A DNA stretch of 7,315 nucleotides. Origin: Pedobacter sp. UBA5917 (GTDB lineage: Bacteria > Bacteroidota > Bacteroidia > Sphingobacteriales > Sphingobacteriaceae). The stretch is from contig NZ_DJDT01000110.1 of the NCBI RefSeq assembly GCF_002432345.1, forward strand, positions 1 to 7,315, in the 5' to 3' direction. Below are positions 1-6,616 of the stretch, in pieces. Numbering within the stretch: position 1 is the stretch's first letter; each line of letters starts with the position of its first letter. The position numbers and the translations under genes were made by a program. The notes below the pieces were generated by a model. The model worked only from the letters and a program-made list of their open reading frames with translations. It was not told the DNA's origin and searched no databases.

Positions 1-104
1 GGCAGGGAGAGATCTATCTCGATATAGATTTAGCTTCGCTGAGCACTCACGTGGTTCTCGCCTTCGTTGCACTCTGCTCGACATGACGACGTGAGGGCGT
101 TTTG
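1..104. repeat. Putative dispersed extragenic repeat next to the tssG stop codon
   Basis: This stretch has no convincing reading frame and is more GC-rich than the other spacers. It contains two inverted repeats: ATCTAT at 12-17 with ATAGAT at 24-29, and CTCACGT at 46-52 with ACGTGAG at 89-95. Read on the minus strand it contains GTCATGTCGAGC followed by purine-rich GAA/GAG runs, a look shared with short repeats scattered between genes in Sphingobacteriaceae genomes; that resemblance is from memory. It starts directly after the leftward tssG stop and runs off the window edge, so its full length is unknown. It could also be a transcript-end structure for tssG. Confidence 0.45.
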
Positions 105-1043
105 CTAAAGATACACCGTATACCCCAAAAAAGCACTTTCACCATCTTCACTCAATACCGTTTCCTGATAATCGGGTGCGGTAAGGAGTTCTACAGTTAC
201 CTCCGCATCAACAGGCATTAAATAACTGATGGCCATATCCAAAATAGCCCTGTTTTTTTGTCCGGGGATAAATTTAACCAGCTCCTGCGGCGAGGTTGGG
301 CCGATATTAACATTATATGCTTCATTTTCGGGGGTAAAGCTATCGCCTATGATGGTATCGATGCCCAGTGCGCTCCCGCCCAGTTGCATCTGCATTTCTT
401 CAGCAATTTTTACCGGTGCAATATTGGCTGTTGCATCTACAATGCTAAGCGGTAAGTTAAACAGTGCGGTAAGTACTTTGGATACAAAAGCGATATCGTT
501 TCTTTTCTGCTGGATTTCGGGCAGCAGGTGCATCCAGATGATGCTCTGCTCTTTGTTGAGTAAATTAAATTCATCCCAGCCGAATTCAAAAATCTGACTT
601 AAATCGGAATAGGTTGTTTTTTTGTCGAGCATATTTTCATATAGCTCGGTCATGATCCTTACATAATTAATTTCGGCATCAAAAGGTGTAAAAAATAACC
701 TGGCTTCCTTTTCTTCTTCTCTCCTATCCCTGATGTCTTTAATCATCGATTCCTCGTCCATACCGGCACTACCGGTTGGCGGACGGTGGAAAAGCCCTTC
801 GGGCAGCATATCATACAATCCTTCGCGGTTGGTGCTGATGCGGATACGTTCGTGCCTTCTTTTTTCAGAGTAATAGGACGTGGTATCCTCAATATCTTTT
901 GCAAATGCACGCTTATCGGGCCCCAATGGGATAATTTCGATCCTATCTGCATCAACTACCTTACGCTCAATCAGGTCTGCAGCATGCGACACAGCCTTAT
1001 AATCTGTAAATAGTTCGTTATTAATCAAAGTTTCTTTTTTCAT
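105..1043 (-). CDS. tssG: Type VI secretion baseplate subunit TssG, divergent Bacteroidota form
   Basis: TssG forms the T6SS baseplate wedge together with TssF and TssE, and with TssK links the contractile tail to the envelope complex; it acts in the cytoplasm at the inner membrane. The 312-residue length is normal for the family. No signal peptide or membrane helix is visible. Residues 73-89 (REGLYDMLPEGLFHRPP) match the family's conserved GLxGxLP motif near the end of the first domain. A charged helix (about 97-116) follows, then a helical stretch (about 126-200) where TssG has its central domain. The last residues, FLGYTVYL, resemble the LGxxxWL ending typical of TssG. Sequence similarity to proteobacterial TssG is low, so the call rests on motif order, length and the neighbouring tssN and tssK. 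The start ATG has no strong Shine-Dalgarno site, which is usual in this phylum. It is divergent from tssN. Confidence 0.75.
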   Translation of the reverse strand: MKKETLINNELFTDYKAVSHAADLIERKVVDADRIEIIPLGPDKRAFAKDIEDTTSYYSEKRRHERIRISTNREGLYDMLPEGLFHRPPTGSAGMDEESMIKDIRDRREEEKEARLFFTPFDAEINYVRIMTELYENMLDKKTTYSDLSQIFEFGWDEFNLLNKEQSIIWMHLLPEIQQKRNDIAFVSKVLTALFNLPLSIVDATANIAPVKIAEEMQMQLGGSALGIDTIIGDSFTPENEAYNVNIGPTSPQELVKFIPGQKNRAILDMAISYLMPVDAEVTVELLTAPDYQETVLSEDGESAFLGYTVYL

Positions 1044-1127
1044 TTAAACTTTAAGCTTGCTTATTTGTTATAGGTTAAATTTATGTTACCGTAAAAAAAT
1101 AGGATTATAATCAAATACTAAAGATAC

Positions 1128-1135
1128 TATATTTG
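1128..1135 (+). promoter_or_regulatory. Candidate -7 element for tssN-tssK
   Basis: The octamer TATATTTG fits the Bacteroidota -7 consensus TAnnTTTG at all six fixed positions. It lies 25 bases before the tssN ATG, giving a short leader. No TTTG -33 element is seen 17-23 bases upstream, so the site may be weak or activator-dependent. The spacer 1044-1160 must also hold the tssG promoter, for which no good match was found. Confidence 0.45.
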
Positions 1136-1160
1136 TAGTACATCACATCTATAAAAATTA

Positions 1161-2054
1161 ATGGACGTTCAATCATTTTTTATCCGCTTTCTCTTATTTC
1201 CGCTGATTTTCATGGTATCAACAGCGGTACTTTCCATCATCAACAAAAAGAACCAGTTTCTTAATAACAAAAGACTTATCGTAAGTGTTCTGCTCATCGG
1301 CATTATTTTGGCCCTACCAGGTTTTTTAGGTTTCCTGAACTTTAATTTCATGCCCTGGGGTTACATTATCTGCTGTATTTTTTATCTTTTAATGGGTACG
1401 GTTTTCGTTTATCTGTTAACCAAGTACTACCCTAAAGATGTGCTGGAGCGCAAAGTATTTATCTTTTTTGCCACTTTGGTTTCGGCCATTTTATCGGTTT
1501 ATTTATTTCAGCTGGCCTTTAACTGGTTAAGCTCGGTAAATTTTGGCTGGTTCGGTGCCGGCAGCATAGCCTGTTTCTTTGTACCACTTATTTTTTGGTG
1601 GGCATATGTTTCATTACTGGGTATCCCATCCGAAATTTATAAAATCTGGAGGTACCCTGATACACCATTGGATATCAACATGGACCATGTGGATTTTAAC
1701 CGTTTATTGGTACTGGAGCTTGAGCTTTATAAAAAAAGCAGTGATCCGGAACCTTTAAAAGTAAAGGTAAAAGCGGTAGAAAACATGAACTTCGGTATCT
1801 GGTTCCACAAGTTTATCGATGATTATAATTTAAAATTTGCAAAAAGCCCGGTAGAATTCAGGAGCGACGATATGGAAAATTATAAATGGATTTTCTTTAT
1901 CAAAACATCCTTTTTTAAACGCAATATCTTCATCGATCCGGATCTGGATATTATCGAAAACGGCATTACCGAAAAAATGACGATTTATGCTAAACGGGTA
2001 TCCGAAAACGTAAACAAACCTAATGAAGTTGGAGAAAGTGCTATCTTTATCTAA
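1161..2054 (+). CDS. tssN: TssN-family type VI secretion membrane protein
   Basis: TssN is an inner-membrane component specific to Bacteroidota subtype iii T6SS. That subtype lacks the usual TssJ-TssL-TssM envelope complex and is thought to use TssN to TssR instead. The 297-residue protein shows about five hydrophobic segments (roughly 5-27, 38-60, 66-87, 98-121 and 133-153), the last two rich in Trp and Phe. A hydrophilic, probably cytoplasmic, C-terminal domain of about 140 residues follows, with alternating beta-like and charged stretches. This helix bundle plus soluble tail, the length and the location directly before tssK all match the family. The ATG follows a 25-base leader after a TAnnTTTG element and lacks a Shine-Dalgarno site. 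tssK starts 22 bases after the stop, so the two are probably co-transcribed and may be direct partners joining the baseplate to the membrane. An unrelated multi-pass protein is the alternative but unlikely in this context. Confidence 0.8.
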   Translation: MDVQSFFIRFLLFPLIFMVSTAVLSIINKKNQFLNNKRLIVSVLLIGIILALPGFLGFLNFNFMPWGYIICCIFYLLMGTVFVYLLTKYYPKDVLERKVFIFFATLVSAILSVYLFQLAFNWLSSVNFGWFGAGSIACFFVPLIFWWAYVSLLGIPSEIYKIWRYPDTPLDINMDHVDFNRLLVLELELYKKSSDPEPLKVKVKAVENMNFGIWFHKFIDDYNLKFAKSPVEFRSDDMENYKWIFFIKTSFFKRNIFIDPDLDIIENGITEKMTIYAKRVSENVNKPNEVGESAIFI

Positions 2055-2076
2055 TCTATAATTAAAAACATCTACC

Positions 2077-3216
2077 ATGATAAAGCCGCTAAAATATAAA
2101 TCCATTAACTGGATTAATGGCATGAAGCTTTCCAGTGATCATTTTACCTTAAGTGATCTCTATTTGCAGGACTTTGTACGCGATGCCGCCTCTCTACATT
2201 TAAACAACAGTAATTACGGATTTTTACCTCCTTTTGCAGGTTATAAAAGTTCGCACGATATCGAAATTATCGAAAAAGCAACCAATCATATCGAGGTAAG
2301 GGTAAGATACTGTAATGCCATTACGCCCGAAGGCTGTCACATTGATATCGTACAATCGGATAATATGGATACGCTGGTACACAACCATTATTTTGGTCAA
2401 TCGGAGCCACGTAACTATGTGATTTTATTGGTGGTAAGTCCGTTTAACCGCATACCGGCGGGCACACCAAACCCCGAGGAAAATCCGATCCGGTACCCTG
2501 AACTTGCCAAAAGCTATTCAATCGCGGTTTTACCGGAGAGTGAAGTGGGTGTACAAACAGCCGACAGTTATTTTTTAACCATTGGGCAGGTTTACTACGA
2601 AAACGGCAGGTTATCGATCAATAACAGTTATATACCGCCAAGCTCAACCATTACCAGCCACCCTGCGTTAATCAGGTATTACGAATCTTTTAGTGTTTTA
2701 TTGAATGATTTACAGTTGGCGGCGTTTAAAATTATCGATAAAACCAGCGGGCGTGATAACATTACTCCATTGGGTAAAAATATCCGGTTGATTTCGGAGA
2801 AGATCGTGGATTATATTGCAGGTTTGTTTTACGAATACAGAAATATTGCACACCGCGAATCGCCAGTGGTTTTAGTGGGCTATTTTTCGAGTTTGGCACA
2901 CATCTTTTTTACCGCGATTAAGCTGATCGACCCACGGGAAAGGGAAGAACTGTTAAAATATTTTTACGAATGGAAAGATGTTACCCCTGGTAATTTTGAA
3001 GAACTTCTGGCCAAAACCATCGAACTGGTTTACGATCATAAACAGATCAACAACAGCATGGTAATGGCAAATGAGTTTATGAATGTACTGGTGGCCCTTT
3101 GGAATAAACTGAGCGGACTGGAATACATTGGCCAACGCAAAGAAAACATTGTGGTTGCAGAACAGCAGGTGGTACAACAGGTGCAGGCCCGCAAAACCTG
3201 GACATTGCTGGATTAA
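2077..3216 (+). CDS. tssK: Type VI secretion baseplate adaptor TssK
   Basis: TssK is a trimeric adaptor that joins the T6SS baseplate wedges (TssE, TssF, TssG) to the inner-membrane complex. Residues 12-23 (WINGMKLSSDHF) match the family's N-terminal signature, in which Trp is followed by GMxLxxxHF and then a hydrophobic helix. A beta-rich shoulder domain follows (about 45-190), then a helical middle region (about 205-345). The protein has 379 residues against about 440 for proteobacterial TssK, consistent with the shorter Bacteroidota form. No signal peptide or membrane segment is present, as expected for a cytoplasmic protein. It is the last gene of the tssN-tssK pair and is followed after 28 bases by a strong terminator. 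The gene therefore sits in a two-gene unit rather than a long T6SS operon. Confidence 0.85.
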   Translation: MIKPLKYKSINWINGMKLSSDHFTLSDLYLQDFVRDAASLHLNNSNYGFLPPFAGYKSSHDIEIIEKATNHIEVRVRYCNAITPEGCHIDIVQSDNMDTLVHNHYFGQSEPRNYVILLVVSPFNRIPAGTPNPEENPIRYPELAKSYSIAVLPESEVGVQTADSYFLTIGQVYYENGRLSINNSYIPPSSTITSHPALIRYYESFSVLLNDLQLAAFKIIDKTSGRDNITPLGKNIRLISEKIVDYIAGLFYEYRNIAHRESPVVLVGYFSSLAHIFFTAIKLIDPREREELLKYFYEWKDVTPGNFEELLAKTIELVYDHKQINNSMVMANEFMNVLVALWNKLSGLEYIGQRKENIVVAEQQVVQQVQARKTWTLLD

Positions 3217-3244
3217 AATTATTTCTCGGAGCCTATTTATAATG

Positions 3245-3280
3245 AAGCTGTACCGCTCAAACGAGGGTACAGCTTTTTTT
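3245..3280 (+). terminator. Rho-independent terminator of tssN-tssK
   Basis: A perfect 10-bp stem (AAGCTGTACC at 3245-3254 pairing with GGTACAGCTT at 3266-3275) encloses an 11-base loop that can add three further inner pairs after a one-base bulge. A run of seven T follows at 3274-3280. Read leftward, the hairpin lacks a proper T tract, so it serves mainly the rightward unit; any role for the convergent phosphodiesterase gene would be partial. Confidence 0.9.
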
Positions 3281-3302
3281 ATTCTATATGAATGGTGCCG
3301 GT

Positions 3303-4979
3303 TTAAAAATTAACGAGGGCATGGCCATCATAGTTGCCAGGCGTATTTATACCTAAAAATTTTAAGATGGTAGGTGCTACATCGTATAAATAAGGTGCAC
3401 CGTGGTAATCGATTGTTTTACGGTAAAAAATATCCGTATTTAGGTTACTGCGCGTAATGGCTACACTATTTTTGGTCAGGATATCAATTTTCGGTGTAAC
3501 CAGGCTGCCATTGTATGTGGTACCAGAAGTTTCATCACCTTTGGTATATAGTACCAGATCGGCACTTTGTGGGTGCGAAGCGCTTAATCCTGTAAAACTA
3601 TAATTGCTGATGCTGGTTGCAGGAAGAGCCGATTTGAACAACCTGATTTCAGCTATGTTTCCGGTAAAATATGGACTGTAATTGGTGGTTCCGTCCTGCC
3701 CGATCTTAAATGTTGTGCCGCTTTCCATATCGCCTACTGCAGAAATATCGCCCTGGGCAACCTGTATGCCGCCATCGTACATGGTGGCTTTTTGGGTGCT
3801 GCGGTTAACTACAATGGCCACCTGGTGCCAAAGCTGATCGGTTAAATCGATACCGCTAATATCAGCTCTATGGGTACCATCACCAAAATTGGCCTTAATT
3901 GTACCACCGTTATTTGAGATAATTATCCCTTTATTATAGCCGCTTGCCCAGTTTTTATTCCCGATAATAACCGGATCGCTGGTAGCGCTTGTGGCCCTTA
4001 CCCTGAATTCGATGGTAAAACTACCGCTTGCACCCAGGTTAAAATTGCTAAGTACAGGTAATTGGCCATATACATTGGTTTTAAAATCGACGGTAGAGAT
4101 ATTATTCGGTACCGATTCGGTTGAAGTGGTAGGTACGGTATTTACCTGCTGCTGTGGAATGGCGCTATTGTTTAAAATAATAAATGCATTGCGCTCCAAA
4201 TAACTCGAACCACCGTGGCTGGCATCGCCTCCGTGATCGGTAGCCACCACAATGAGCCAATCTTCGTTGTTGTAGGTTGGACGCGCTTTTATAGCCGCTA
4301 ATATCCTGCCTACGCGGGCATCAACAGCCCTAACCGAATCCATGTACATCTGCGTGGTGGTTCGGTAATTGCTGGCATGCCCCGCATGATCTACATCATC
4401 GAAATGGCAAAATGAAACATCGCTATTGTTGGTGGTTACCTCCTGGATAATTTTCGTTTCCGTTTCATTATCATTTGTACTGTTATATTTAAACGTTACA
4501 TCCTGCGTAGCCACAATATTATCGTTAATTGGCGACCATGTTACAACAGATGCGGTACGTAAAGCGGGCAAACTGGTTTTAACCTGCCTGAAAAAGGATG
4601 GATAATTTACAAAATCTGCTATCGAAAAACCATTATCCGATGCTTTATGCTTTGCAACACCAACGCCTGTAAACAGGGCCGACCAACCATTTGCCGACCA
4701 GGTAGGCACTTCTGCCAAAGCGTTGGTACTGGTATACGATTGGTTCATTAAAGCTTTAAGGTTTGGTGCATTTTGGGTGGTAATGGCTTTCCATACACAG
4801 CCATCAATGCCGATAAACAATACTTTTTTAGCTTTGGTTGAAGCAGCATTTACTGCTGATTTCTGATCGATTTTTTTGTCGAACGAAGCCAGTTCTGCTT
4901 CAGGCCTCTTACAGTACATCGTAAATAGGGCCAGAAAAAGAATAAGGCCGGGCAATAGGGACGTTTTAATTTTTTTCAT
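3303..4979 (-). CDS. Exported alkaline phosphatase-superfamily phosphodiesterase with inserted LamG-like domain
   Basis: A type I phosphodiesterase/nucleotide pyrophosphatase-like hydrolase that probably cleaves a phosphate mono- or diester outside the cytoplasm; the substrate is unknown. The N-terminus (residues 1-22) is a signal sequence with Cys23 at a possible but atypical lipobox (TMYC), so it may be a lipoprotein. The full two-metal site is visible: Asp59, nucleophile Ser95 (in PTWSANG), Asp197 and His201 (DHAGH), Asp248-His249 (TDHGG) and His526. The 36-residue gap from Asp59 to Ser95 and the D-x3-H pair match nucleotide pyrophosphatases, although those usually have Thr as nucleophile. 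Between the TDHGG region and His526, about 250 residues are inserted; roughly 297-465 look like a LamG/concanavalin-type beta sandwich that may bind glycans or surfaces. The C-terminal DVAPTILKFLGI is typical of the superfamily. The gene converges on tssK and appears to be monocistronic. Confidence 0.85.
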   Translation of the reverse strand: MKKIKTSLLPGLILFLALFTMYCKRPEAELASFDKKIDQKSAVNAASTKAKKVLFIGIDGCVWKAITTQNAPNLKALMNQSYTSTNALAEVPTWSANGWSALFTGVGVAKHKASDNGFSIADFVNYPSFFRQVKTSLPALRTASVVTWSPINDNIVATQDVTFKYNSTNDNETETKIIQEVTTNNSDVSFCHFDDVDHAGHASNYRTTTQMYMDSVRAVDARVGRILAAIKARPTYNNEDWLIVVATDHGGDASHGGSSYLERNAFIILNNSAIPQQQVNTVPTTSTESVPNNISTVDFKTNVYGQLPVLSNFNLGASGSFTIEFRVRATSATSDPVIIGNKNWASGYNKGIIISNNGGTIKANFGDGTHRADISGIDLTDQLWHQVAIVVNRSTQKATMYDGGIQVAQGDISAVGDMESGTTFKIGQDGTTNYSPYFTGNIAEIRLFKSALPATSISNYSFTGLSASHPQSADLVLYTKGDETSGTTYNGSLVTPKIDILTKNSVAITRSNLNTDIFYRKTIDYHGAPYLYDVAPTILKFLGINTPGNYDGHALVNF

Positions 4980-5019
4980 GATGAATTTTGGAATGTTTTG
5001 TTTAATAAGGTTGATTTTT

Positions 5020-5031
5020 GTTTAGCTAAAC
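5020..5031. promoter_or_regulatory. Perfect 12-bp palindrome, possible operator
   Basis: GTTTAGCTAAAC reads the same on both strands and is extended by a further CTAAAC half-site (5031-5036 partly overlapping). It overlaps the predicted -7 element of the phosphodiesterase gene, a position where a dimeric repressor would block transcription. The composition is AT-rich, so chance is not excluded. No regulator gene is present nearby. Confidence 0.3.
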
Positions 5032-5058
5032 TAAACATTTGTTTTGTAAAACACCAAA
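5026..5058 (-). promoter_or_regulatory. Candidate promoter of the phosphodiesterase gene, overlapping a palindrome
   Basis: On the minus strand TTTG (5055-5058) is followed after 21 bases by TAGTTTAG (5026-5033), which matches the Bacteroidota -7 consensus TAnnTTTG at five of six fixed positions with normal spacing. Transcription would start near 5019, giving a leader of about 40 bases before the ATG at 4979. The -7 element overlaps the palindrome described separately. Confidence 0.5.
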
Positions 5059-5229
5059 CGTTATTCCAAATTCTTTTACATGACATACTGATTAATAAGT
5101 CTTTCGGGGTAAAAAATTCAAAGAGATTAATAAGCTAAAGCTGATTTTAGCTGACAAACTGTTTTTTTTTAAACTTAAATTAGAAAGAAAGCATAATGGG
5201 GATAGGAAAACAGACCAGGTATTGCTCTA
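5059..5229. other. AT-rich spacer between the phosphodiesterase gene and the accessory genes
   Basis: This spacer holds no credible coding frame. The only structure seen is a weak 7-bp inverted repeat (AGCTAAA at 5133-5139 with TTTAGCT at 5146-5152) and a T homopolymer from 5162. On the plus strand this resembles a poor terminator, but no rightward gene ends here. No clear terminator for the leftward gene ending at 5230 was found. Confidence 0.4.
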
Positions 5230-5508
5230 TTACACATTACTTTCGACCACATTGAGTAAACATGAAAGCTTATTAATTTTGAAAAACATACACCAAACGT
5301 TATCCATTCCATCGATAAGGATTGGCTCTTCCTGATCTAATTCAATTTTTAATGTATTTTTGATATCATCTGTCATTCCAGACATTTCCTCTGAGTTAAG
5401 TGAATGAAACCATTCAATTATTGCATTTCGGATATCAGCAGAAAGTACCTGCTTAACATAAGTCCCTTTTTTGAACTCGAAAAGAAATGTATATTTTTTC
5501 ATGAGCAT
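5230..5508 (-). CDS. Small hypothetical protein, last gene of the accessory cluster
   Basis: I do not recognise a named family. The 92-residue protein is acidic, has no signal peptide or membrane segment and is probably cytoplasmic. It starts with a beta-like segment (YTFLFEFKKGTYVKQV, about 6-21), continues with a helix (about 25-38, ending in WFHSL), and ends with a second strand pair around MDNVWCMFFKINKLSCLLNVV. From memory, short Bacteroidota proteins with this plan, a leading YTF-x-F-x-GTY motif and a later VWC/VW motif, often occur singly in accessory regions. Two ATG codons compete, at 5508 and at 5502; the second gives MKKYTF and may be the true start. The 105-base gap after the Imm26-like gene allows either co-transcription or its own promoter. 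An immunity role is possible only by association. Confidence 0.7.
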   Translation of the reverse strand: MLMKKYTFLFEFKKGTYVKQVLSADIRNAIIEWFHSLNSEEMSGMTDDIKNTLKIELDQEEPILIDGMDNVWCMFFKINKLSCLLNVVESNV

Positions 5509-5613
5509 GTTTGTAAGAAACTGATCAGGGAGAAAACTTTCTACATTTTAGGTAGCAGTTACTCCTCAGATCATCAAAATTCAGATCTATTTGACCCATA
5601 AAGGACGTTAAAC

Positions 5614-6087
5614 TTAGCCCATATCAGTAGGGATTTTTAATTCAAGTCCTTGGGAATATTTATTTTGAACACCATGATAATAATCTGATATTCTTTTTTC
5701 TACATGTATCTGATCCCAAACCGCTAAGCGCTCCAACCCGTTACATTCCTGAAATTCAGCTCTTTCACGGGTACCATTCCTGTCTATCCAACAAACCGAT
5801 AGATTACCTATTTCCTGAATAAAAAATGGAACTGTTTTTTTAAGCTCATTAGATAATTCACTTATCCCAACTATTTTCCAAGCCCCACTTTTTATAGGCC
5901 TATGGTTAACCAATATTTTAAAGATAATTTTTGATTGTTCAATTAATGAAAGATCAGATTCATCCTTATCTGTTTTAAAATCATAAAATGCATACACATT
6001 ATTGGCAATGATTCTGCCATAAGTGTGGCTGCACTCATCAATTTTTACTTTAAAAAATGCACCCGGAGCCTCCTTTTGTTTCAACAT
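5614..6087 (-). CDS. Imm26-family immunity protein
   Basis: Imm26 proteins are predicted cytoplasmic antidotes to polymorphic toxins; databases also label the family 'phosphotriesterase HocA', which is not evidence of that activity. The 157-residue length fits. Family marks in order are GAFFKVKI (9-16), YGRII (23-27), FYDF (34-37), GAWKIVG (68-74), and the diagnostic C-terminal block GLERLAVWDQIHVEKRISDY (117-136), which matches the usual GLERxAVWxxxHVxxRLxDH pattern. There is no signal peptide. It is the third gene of the leftward cluster, 72 bases after the membrane-protein gene and 105 before the small unknown. No toxin gene with a recognisable effector or nuclease domain lies beside it, so here it is an orphan. 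It might protect against effectors delivered by neighbours or by its own T6SS; this is inference. Confidence 0.8.
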   Translation of the reverse strand: MLKQKEAPGAFFKVKIDECSHTYGRIIANNVYAFYDFKTDKDESDLSLIEQSKIIFKILVNHRPIKSGAWKIVGISELSNELKKTVPFFIQEIGNLSVCWIDRNGTRERAEFQECNGLERLAVWDQIHVEKRISDYYHGVQNKYSQGLELKIPTDMG

Positions 6088-6159
6088 AAATTTAGTTTCC
6101 TGTATAAAATTAGTTAAATATCAAATTAACAGTTTTATGCCTTTTATCTCCTTACCCTT

Positions 6160-6585
6160 CTATATAAAAACTTCCAAGGGCAACACAAGTAAAATGAGAA
6201 CAAGTGCGGTTACAACAACCCTAATCAGGTAAATCCGAAGCAGCCCAGGCAGATAATAATAATCGTACTTTTCATTATAATAGAGTCCAACTTTACCCCA
6301 AATATTCAACTCCAAACATTTACTATAGGGCAATTGGACAGAATAAGTTTTACCATTCCGGGTTACTTTAATAGACGAAACAGACTTTGATCCTGCATTA
6401 CAGGATTTATCTACAATCAGCATTTTTTCCAGCTTTGAATTTCTTTCCAGGTTTTTATTCTGAACATAGTAAAACATTGCATAGCTAAAAAAGGCCAGTG
6501 CTATCAAGAAAAAAAACGATTGATTTTTATAAAAATAGGTTTCCAAAAATGCCAATTTCTCCTTTTTTTTTGGAATTCCAGTCAT
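6160..6585 (-). CDS. Small two-helix membrane protein of unknown function
   Basis: The reading frame is open from 6678, but that longer version overlaps the end of the upstream gene by 62 bases. The ATG at 6585 (MTGIPKKKEK) leaves a normal 31-base gap and is preferred, giving 141 residues. A lysine-rich start is followed by a hydrophobic helix (about 22-41), a soluble domain of about 70 residues and a second helix (about 116-138). The lysine-rich start suggests both ends are cytoplasmic and the middle is periplasmic. The middle contains VTRNGKTYSVQLP and KVGLYYNEKYDYYYLPG, and two cysteines (62 and 90) that could form a disulfide. The order helix, small beta domain with a GxxVxxYYN-type motif, helix recalls DUF3592-like membrane proteins, but I cannot assign it. 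It is probably co-transcribed with the upstream secreted protein. Confidence 0.7.
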   Translation of the reverse strand: MTGIPKKKEKLAFLETYFYKNQSFFFLIALAFFSYAMFYYVQNKNLERNSKLEKMLIVDKSCNAGSKSVSSIKVTRNGKTYSVQLPYSKCLELNIWGKVGLYYNEKYDYYYLPGLLRIYLIRVVVTALVLILLVLPLEVFI

Positions 6586-6616
6586 ACTGATAATCTCTGA
6601 AAGGTTAACTACGGTG

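Noticed and set aside
229..597. Rightward open frame of 122 codons
   Set aside because: It lies wholly antisense to tssG, has a cysteine- and serine-rich composition typical of a shadow frame, and shows no promoter or family motif.
5133..5170. Stem-loop with a following T run on the plus strand
   Set aside because: The stem is only 7 bp and AT-rich, the T run starts about 10 bases later, and no rightward gene ends there.
5614..6087. Phosphotriesterase (HocA) function for the Imm26-like protein
   Set aside because: The name is a database label for the family; no metal-binding histidine cluster or other catalytic motif is visible.
6144..6157. Strong Shine-Dalgarno-like AAGGAGAT on the minus strand upstream of the Imm26-like gene
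   Set aside because: It is over 50 bases from the ATG and no start codon with an open frame follows at the right distance; it overlaps the end of the membrane-protein gene.
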